DNA of 64,000 nucleotides from Streptomyces sp. NBC_00663 (GTDB taxonomy: Bacteria > Actinomycetota > Actinomycetes > Streptomycetales > Streptomycetaceae). The position numbers and the translations under genes were made by a program. Under the pieces are notes generated by a model, which saw only the letters and a list, made by a program, of their open reading frames with translations, had not been told where the DNA came from and did no database searches. Below, one piece after another: positions 59,815 through 64,000 of this stretch. The DNA lies in contig NZ_CP109027.1 of the NCBI RefSeq assembly GCF_036226885.1, positions 7,006,001-7,070,000 of the forward strand. The letters run 5' to 3'. Position 1 is the first letter of the stretch. Each line of letters opens with the position of its first letter.

Positions 59815-60969
59815 ATGCACACGACGATGTCCAAGACCCTGATCGTCACGAACGACTTCCCGCCCAGGCCGGGCGGTATCCAGGCGTTCCTGCACAACAT
59901 GGCGCTGCGCCTCGATCCCGAGCGGCTCGTGGTCTACGCCTCGACCTGGAAACGCGGCCGGGAGGGCGTAGCGGCCACGGCTGCCTTCGACGCCGAGCAG
60001 CCCTTCACCGTCGTACGCGACCGTACGACGATGCTTCTGCCGACGCCCGCGGCCACGCGTACGGCGGTCGGGCTCCTTCGTGAACACGGCTGTACTTCGG
60101 TGTGGTTCGGGGCGGCGGCACCCCTCGGGCTGATGGCGCCCGCGCTGCGCAGGGCGGGTGCCGAGCGGCTGGTGGCCACCACCCACGGGCACGAGGCGGG
60201 GTGGGCGCAGCTGCCCGCCGCGCGGCAGTTGCTGCGCCGGATCGGGGAGGGCACGGACACGATCACCTACCTCGGGGAGTACACGCGGTCGCGGATCGCC
60301 GGCGCGCTGACGGCGGAGGCGGGTGCGCGGATGGTGCAGCTGCCGCCGGGCGTGGACGAGAAGACCTTCCACCCGGGGTCGGGCGGTGAGGTGGTGCGGG
60401 CGCGGCTCGGGCTCACCGACCGGCCGGTGGTGGTGTGCGTCTCGCGGCTGGTGCCGCGCAAGGGGCAGGACACGCTGATCCTGGCGATGCCGCGGATCCT
60501 CCTGAAAGAGCCCGACGCCGTGCTGCTGATCGTGGGTGGCGGGCCGTACGAGAGGGAGCTGCGCAAGCTGGCGCACGAGACCGGTGTCGCCGACTCCGTG
60601 CGCTTCACCGGGTCGGTGCCCTGGTCCGAGCTGCCCGCGCACTACGGGGCCGGGGACGTGTTCGCGATGCCGTGCCGCACGCGGCGGGGCGGCCTCGATG
60701 TGGAGGGGCTCGGGATCGTGTACCTGGAGGCCTCCGCGACCGGGCTGCCGGTGGTCGCCGGGGACTCCGGGGGCGCGCCGGACGCCGTGCTCGACGGGGA
60801 GACCGGGTGGGTCGTGCGGGGCGGCTCGGTGGAGGACTCGGCCGAGCGGATCGTGGCCCTTCTGGGCGATGCCGAGCTGCGGCGGCGGATGGGGGATCGG
60901 GGGCGGGCCTGGGTCGAGGAGAAGTGGCGGTGGGACCTGCTGGCGGAAAAGTTGAAGACGTTGCTCTAG
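59815..60969 (+). CDS. pimB: GT4 glycosyltransferase, PimB-type mannosyltransferase
   Basis: A 384-residue GT-B enzyme. N-terminal TNDFPPRPGGIQAFLHNMA is the conserved acceptor and nucleotide loop. The C-terminal half has CVSRLVPRKGQDTLI, VGGGPYE, and the EX7E-type segment in EGLGIVYLEASATGLPVVAGD. It resembles the GDP-mannose-dependent alpha-mannosyltransferase PimB that acts on phosphatidylinositol mannosides (family knowledge). ATG at 59815; an ATG at 59827 is the alternative. Confidence 0.88.
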   Translation: MHTTMSKTLIVTNDFPPRPGGIQAFLHNMALRLDPERLVVYASTWKRGREGVAATAAFDAEQPFTVVRDRTTMLLPTPAATRTAVGLLREHGCTSVWFGAAAPLGLMAPALRRAGAERLVATTHGHEAGWAQLPAARQLLRRIGEGTDTITYLGEYTRSRIAGALTAEAGARMVQLPPGVDEKTFHPGSGGEVVRARLGLTDRPVVVCVSRLVPRKGQDTLILAMPRILLKEPDAVLLIVGGGPYERELRKLAHETGVADSVRFTGSVPWSELPAHYGAGDVFAMPCRTRRGGLDVEGLGIVYLEASATGLPVVAGDSGGAPDAVLDGETGWVVRGGSVEDSAERIVALLGDAELRRRMGDRGRAWVEEKWRWDLLAEKLKTLL

Positions 60970-61009
60970 CCGTCTAGGCGGAACCGAATAATCCGCACAT
61001 GCTGCGCGC

Positions 61010-62647
61010 ATGACAGCAAAACTGATGCAACGTCAGCTGACGAGACGTCAAATATTGGGCATGGTGGCCCTCCAGACCGCCGCCGCGTCCGGTCTCACCC
61101 GCATCGGTCTCGAGTCGGCGTCGGCCGTGGAACCGGCCGCCGTCGACAGCGCCCCGGCCATCGTGGTCGGTTCGGGCTACGGCGCCGCCGTGGCCGCCCT
61201 CCGCCTCGGTCAGGCCGGCATCCGCACGCTCATGATCGAGATGGGCCGGCTCTGGAACACCGCCGGCTCCGACGGCAAGGTCTTCTGCTCCACCGCCAAC
61301 CCGGACCAGCGTTCCATGTGGTTCCGCACCCGCACCGAGGCCCCGCTGGCCACCTTCCTGTGGCTGGACGTCGTCAACAAGGACATCAGCCCCTACCCCG
61401 GCGTCCTGGACCGGGTGCGCTTCGCCAACATGTCCGTGTTCGTGGGACGCGGCGTCGGCGGCGGCTCCCTGGTGAACGGCTGTATGGCGGTGACCCCGCT
61501 GAAGTCGTACTTCGCCGAGCAGTTCCCGACCGTCGACGCCGACGAGATGTACGGCACCTACTTCCCGCGGGCCAACTCCATGCTCGGCGTCAACACCGTC
61601 GACCCGGCCTGGTTCGAGTCGACGGAGTGGTACCGCTTCTCGCGGATCTCCCGCAAGCACGCCCAGAACACCGGCCTGAAGACCACCTTCGTGCCCAGCA
61701 CCTACGACTTCGCCTACATGCAGAAGGAGGCGGCCGGTACGGCGACCAAGTCGGCGCTCGCCCAGGAGGTCATCTACGGCAACAACCACGGCAAGAAGAG
61801 CCTCGACAAGACCTATCTCGCCGCCGCGCTCGGCACCGGGAACGTCACCATCACCACCATGGAGCGGGTGCGGGCCATCAGCCGGGCCGGCGACGGTTCG
61901 TACATCCTGACCGCCGACCGCATCAACGACGCCGGCACGGTCGTCGAGACCAAGCAGTACCGCTGCACCTACCTGTTCCTCGGCGGCGGCAGCCTCGGCA
62001 CCACCGAACTCCTCGTCCGCGCCCGGGACACCGGCACCCTGCCCGCCCTGGACGCGAGCGTCGGCGCCGGCTGGGGACCCAACGGCAACACCATGCTCGG
62101 CCGGGCCAACCACCTGTGGGACACGGTCGGGGCCAACCAGTCGACCATGCCGGTCATGGGCATCGACGACTGGGCCAACACCGCCAACCCGGTCTTCGCC
62201 GAGATCGCTCCTTTACCCACGGGCCTGGAGCACTGGGTGAGCCTCTATCTGGCGATCACCAAGAACCCGTCGCGGGCCGCGTTCACGTACGACAGCGCCA
62301 CGGACGGCGTGAAGCTGGGCTGGACCGCGGCCCAGAGCGCGGTGTCCTCGGGCATGGCCAAGAAGCTCTTCGACCGCATCAACTCGGCCAACTCCACGAT
62401 CTACCGCTACGACCTGTTCGGCTCGTCCAACAAGGTCTTCGCCGACGACTTCACCTACCACCCGCTGGGCGGCTGCGTGCTGGGCAAGGCCACCGACAAC
62501 TACGGCCGCGTGAAGGGGTATTCGAAGCTGTATGTCACCGACGGCTCGCTGGTGCCCGGATCGATCGGCGTCAACCCGTTCGTGACGATCACCGCGCTCG
62601 CGGAACGGACGATGGCGCGGGTCCTCGTGGAGGACACCGCGCCATGA
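61010..62647 (+). CDS. Cholesterol oxidase (GMC-type flavoenzyme)
   Basis: A 545-residue protein. The N-terminus LTRRQILGMVAL carries a twin-arginine motif and a hydrophobic stretch ending near SASAV, so Tat export is likely. The FAD site is VVGSGYGAAVAALRL. FVGRGVGGGSLVNGCMA, the active-site His region YHPLGGCVLG and the Asn in GVNPFVTITALAERTM match the Streptomyces ChoA enzymes. It oxidises 3-beta-hydroxysterols to the 4-en-3-one. ATG at 61010 has no strong ribosome-binding site. It is convergent with the acyl-CoA synthetase gene, 19 nt apart. Confidence 0.93.
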   Translation: MTAKLMQRQLTRRQILGMVALQTAAASGLTRIGLESASAVEPAAVDSAPAIVVGSGYGAAVAALRLGQAGIRTLMIEMGRLWNTAGSDGKVFCSTANPDQRSMWFRTRTEAPLATFLWLDVVNKDISPYPGVLDRVRFANMSVFVGRGVGGGSLVNGCMAVTPLKSYFAEQFPTVDADEMYGTYFPRANSMLGVNTVDPAWFESTEWYRFSRISRKHAQNTGLKTTFVPSTYDFAYMQKEAAGTATKSALAQEVIYGNNHGKKSLDKTYLAAALGTGNVTITTMERVRAISRAGDGSYILTADRINDAGTVVETKQYRCTYLFLGGGSLGTTELLVRARDTGTLPALDASVGAGWGPNGNTMLGRANHLWDTVGANQSTMPVMGIDDWANTANPVFAEIAPLPTGLEHWVSLYLAITKNPSRAAFTYDSATDGVKLGWTAAQSAVSSGMAKKLFDRINSANSTIYRYDLFGSSNKVFADDFTYHPLGGCVLGKATDNYGRVKGYSKLYVTDGSLVPGSIGVNPFVTITALAERTMARVLVEDTAP

Positions 62648-62666
62648 CGCTCTTTCAGCAGGCTTG

Positions 62667-64000
62667 CTACTTCTGGTAGATCGCCTCGATCTCGTCCGCG
62701 TAGTCCTTCGCCACCACGTTGCGCTTGAGCTTCAGGGACGGCGTCAGGTGGCCCGACTCCTCCGTGAACGGGGAGGACAGAATGCGGAACTTCCGCACCG
62801 ATTCCGCCTTCGACACCGCGGCGTTGCCGTCGTCGATCGCGGCCTGGATGGCAGCGTTCAGGTCCGCGTCCCCGGCCAGCGACGCCGCGGTGGAACCCGC
62901 GGGCTTGCCGTGCTCGTCGGCCCAACGGCCCAGGAACTCCTCGTCGATGGTGACCAGCGCGCCCACGAAGGGCCGCCCGTCACCGACGACCATGCACTCC
63001 GCGACCAGCGCGTGGGCGCGGATACGGTCCTCGATCACGGCCGGGGCGACGTTCTTGCCGCCCGCGGTGACGATGATCTCCTTCTTGCGGCCGGTGATCC
63101 TGAGGTAGCCGTCCTCGTCGAGGGTGCCGATGTCACCGGTGTGGAACCAGCCGTCGGCCAGCGCCTCGGCGGTCGCGGCCTCGTTGTTCCAGTAGCCCTT
63201 GAACAGGTGCTCGCCGTGCAGCAGCACCTCGCCGTCGTCGGCGATGCGGACCACTGAGCCCGGCAGCGGCTGCCCGACCGTGCCGATCTTCTGCCGGTCC
63301 CAGGGGTTGAAGGCGGTGGCCGCGCAGGACTCGGTCAGGCCGTAGCCCTCCAGGACCGTGAAGCCGATGCCGCGGAAGAAGTGGCCGAGCCGCTCGCCCA
63401 GCGGGGCGCCGCCGGAGATGGCGTACTCGCCCTTGCCGCCGAGGACCGCGCGGAGCTTGCTGTAGACCAGCTTGTCGAAGGTCTTGTGTTTGATCTTCAG
63501 ACCGAGGGACGGGCCCGAGGGGGTGTCCAGCGCCTTGCTGTACGCGATCGCGGTGTCGGCGGCCTTGTCGAAGATCTTGCCCTTGCCGTCGGCCTGCGCC
63601 TTGGCGCGCGCCGAGTTGTAGACCTTCTCGAAGACGCGCGGCACGCCCAGGATCAGCGTCGGCCGGAACGAGGCCAGCTCGTCGGTGAGGTTCTTGATGT
63701 CCGGGACCATGCCCAGCTTGATCGGCGCCATCATCGGCGCGACCTGCACGAGCCGTCCGAAGACATGCGCGAGCGGCAGGAAGAGCAGGACCGAGCACTC
63801 ACCGGTGCGGAACAGCGGGCGCAGCCGCTCGACGACGTTGCCGCACTCGGCGAAGAAGCTGCGGTGGGTCAGCACACAGCCCTTGGGGCGGCCGGTCGTG
63901 CCGGACGTGTAGACGATGGTCGCCGGGTCGTCGGCCTTGGCGAGCGAGCTGCGCTCCTCGACGGCGGCGTCGGTGACGTCCTGCCCGAGCCGGCCCAGCT
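62667..64000 (-). CDS. Long-chain fatty-acid-CoA ligase, N-terminus beyond window
   Basis: An AMP-forming acyl-CoA synthetase of the FadD15 type; 443 or so residues are visible, and the frame continues past base 64000. The P-loop YTSGTTGRPKGC is at about 63870-63915. GYGLTESCAATA, GDIGTLDEDGYLRITGRKKEII and the C-terminal Lys region LKLKRNVV are present. It activates long-chain fatty acids. The missing part is the N-terminal third. Confidence 0.95.
   Translation of the reverse strand, partial: LGRLGQDVTDAAVEERSSLAKADDPATIVYTSGTTGRPKGCVLTHRSFFAECGNVVERLRPLFRTGECSVLLFLPLAHVFGRLVQVAPMMAPIKLGMVPDIKNLTDELASFRPTLILGVPRVFEKVYNSARAKAQADGKGKIFDKAADTAIAYSKALDTPSGPSLGLKIKHKTFDKLVYSKLRAVLGGKGEYAISGGAPLGERLGHFFRGIGFTVLEGYGLTESCAATAFNPWDRQKIGTVGQPLPGSVVRIADDGEVLLHGEHLFKGYWNNEAATAEALADGWFHTGDIGTLDEDGYLRITGRKKEIIVTAGGKNVAPAVIEDRIRAHALVAECMVVGDGRPFVGALVTIDEEFLGRWADEHGKPAGSTAASLAGDADLNAAIQAAIDDGNAAVSKAESVRKFRILSSPFTEESGHLTPSLKLKRNVVAKDYADEIEAIYQK

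Noticed and set aside
59685..59900. Longer N-terminus for the GT87-like protein
   Set aside because: The extra residues are low in hydrophobicity and rich in Arg, His and Pro, and would overlap the divergent PimB-type gene. The GTG at 59684 has a ribosome-binding site.
1..64000. tRNA genes, CRISPR arrays, transposases or integrases
   Set aside because: None was recognised on either strand. Repeats in the window are module duplications inside PKS genes, not spaced short repeats or mobile elements.

Overview
The window comes from a high-GC actinobacterium, almost certainly a Streptomyces. GC is strongly enriched at third codon positions, GTG starts are common, -10 boxes read TAGGGT, and the order of the conserved genes (cta/qcr respiratory genes, trpD, Lrp, rhomboid, NYN protein, NlpC/P60 pair, PimB-type mannosyltransferase, FadD) is, from memory, that of the Streptomyces core chromosome. 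No rRNA, tRNA, insertion sequence or CRISPR array was seen.

Region 1 (1-35.3 kb) is the 3' end of a modular type I polyketide synthase cluster. Three collinear genes hold the end of one module plus six complete modules, joined by docking domains and closed by a thioesterase. AT motifs predict strict alternation: malonyl, methylmalonyl, malonyl, methylmalonyl, malonyl, methylmalonyl. Module 1 has only a KR. Modules 2-6 all have DH and KR, and none has an ER. If every domain works, the carboxyl end of the product is a 2,6,10-trimethyl-2,4,6,8,10-pentaene with a hydroxyl at C13. A SAM-dependent methyltransferase follows, and a perfect 28-nt palindrome closes the cluster. Long near-identical DNA blocks shared by alternate modules show that the assembly line grew by duplication of a two-module unit and/or by gene conversion. 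The rest of the cluster (loading module, regulators, other tailoring genes) lies upstream of the window.

Region 2 (35.5-46.1 kb) is the respiratory locus. ctaC-ctaD-ctaF (aa3 oxidase) is followed by an L,D-transpeptidase lipoprotein and a reverse-strand degenerate receiver protein, then ctaE-qcrC-qcrA-qcrB (oxidase subunit III and the cytochrome bc1 complex), then trpD. Overlapping stop and start codons indicate translational coupling.

Region 3 (46.1-64 kb) is core metabolism and envelope biology. A SAM-IV riboswitch, followed by a six-codon mini-ORF, precedes a class V aminotransferase. Then come a membrane Ser/Thr kinase with a beta-propeller sensor, a rhomboid protease/RAM-domain operon, a zinc-ribbon protein with a NYN-domain protein, two paralogous NlpC/P60 hydrolases, a metalloprotease-like lipoprotein, a divergent PadR/MATE pair with a palindromic operator candidate, two mannosyltransferase-type enzymes, a cholesterol oxidase and a truncated acyl-CoA synthetase.

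The most interesting signals are the alternating duplicated modules, three unusual active-site or cofactor-motif substitutions in the PKS, an acidic repeat inside one KR, and the SAM-IV riboswitch whose expression platform sequesters the ribosome-binding site of a mini-ORF instead of that of the main gene.
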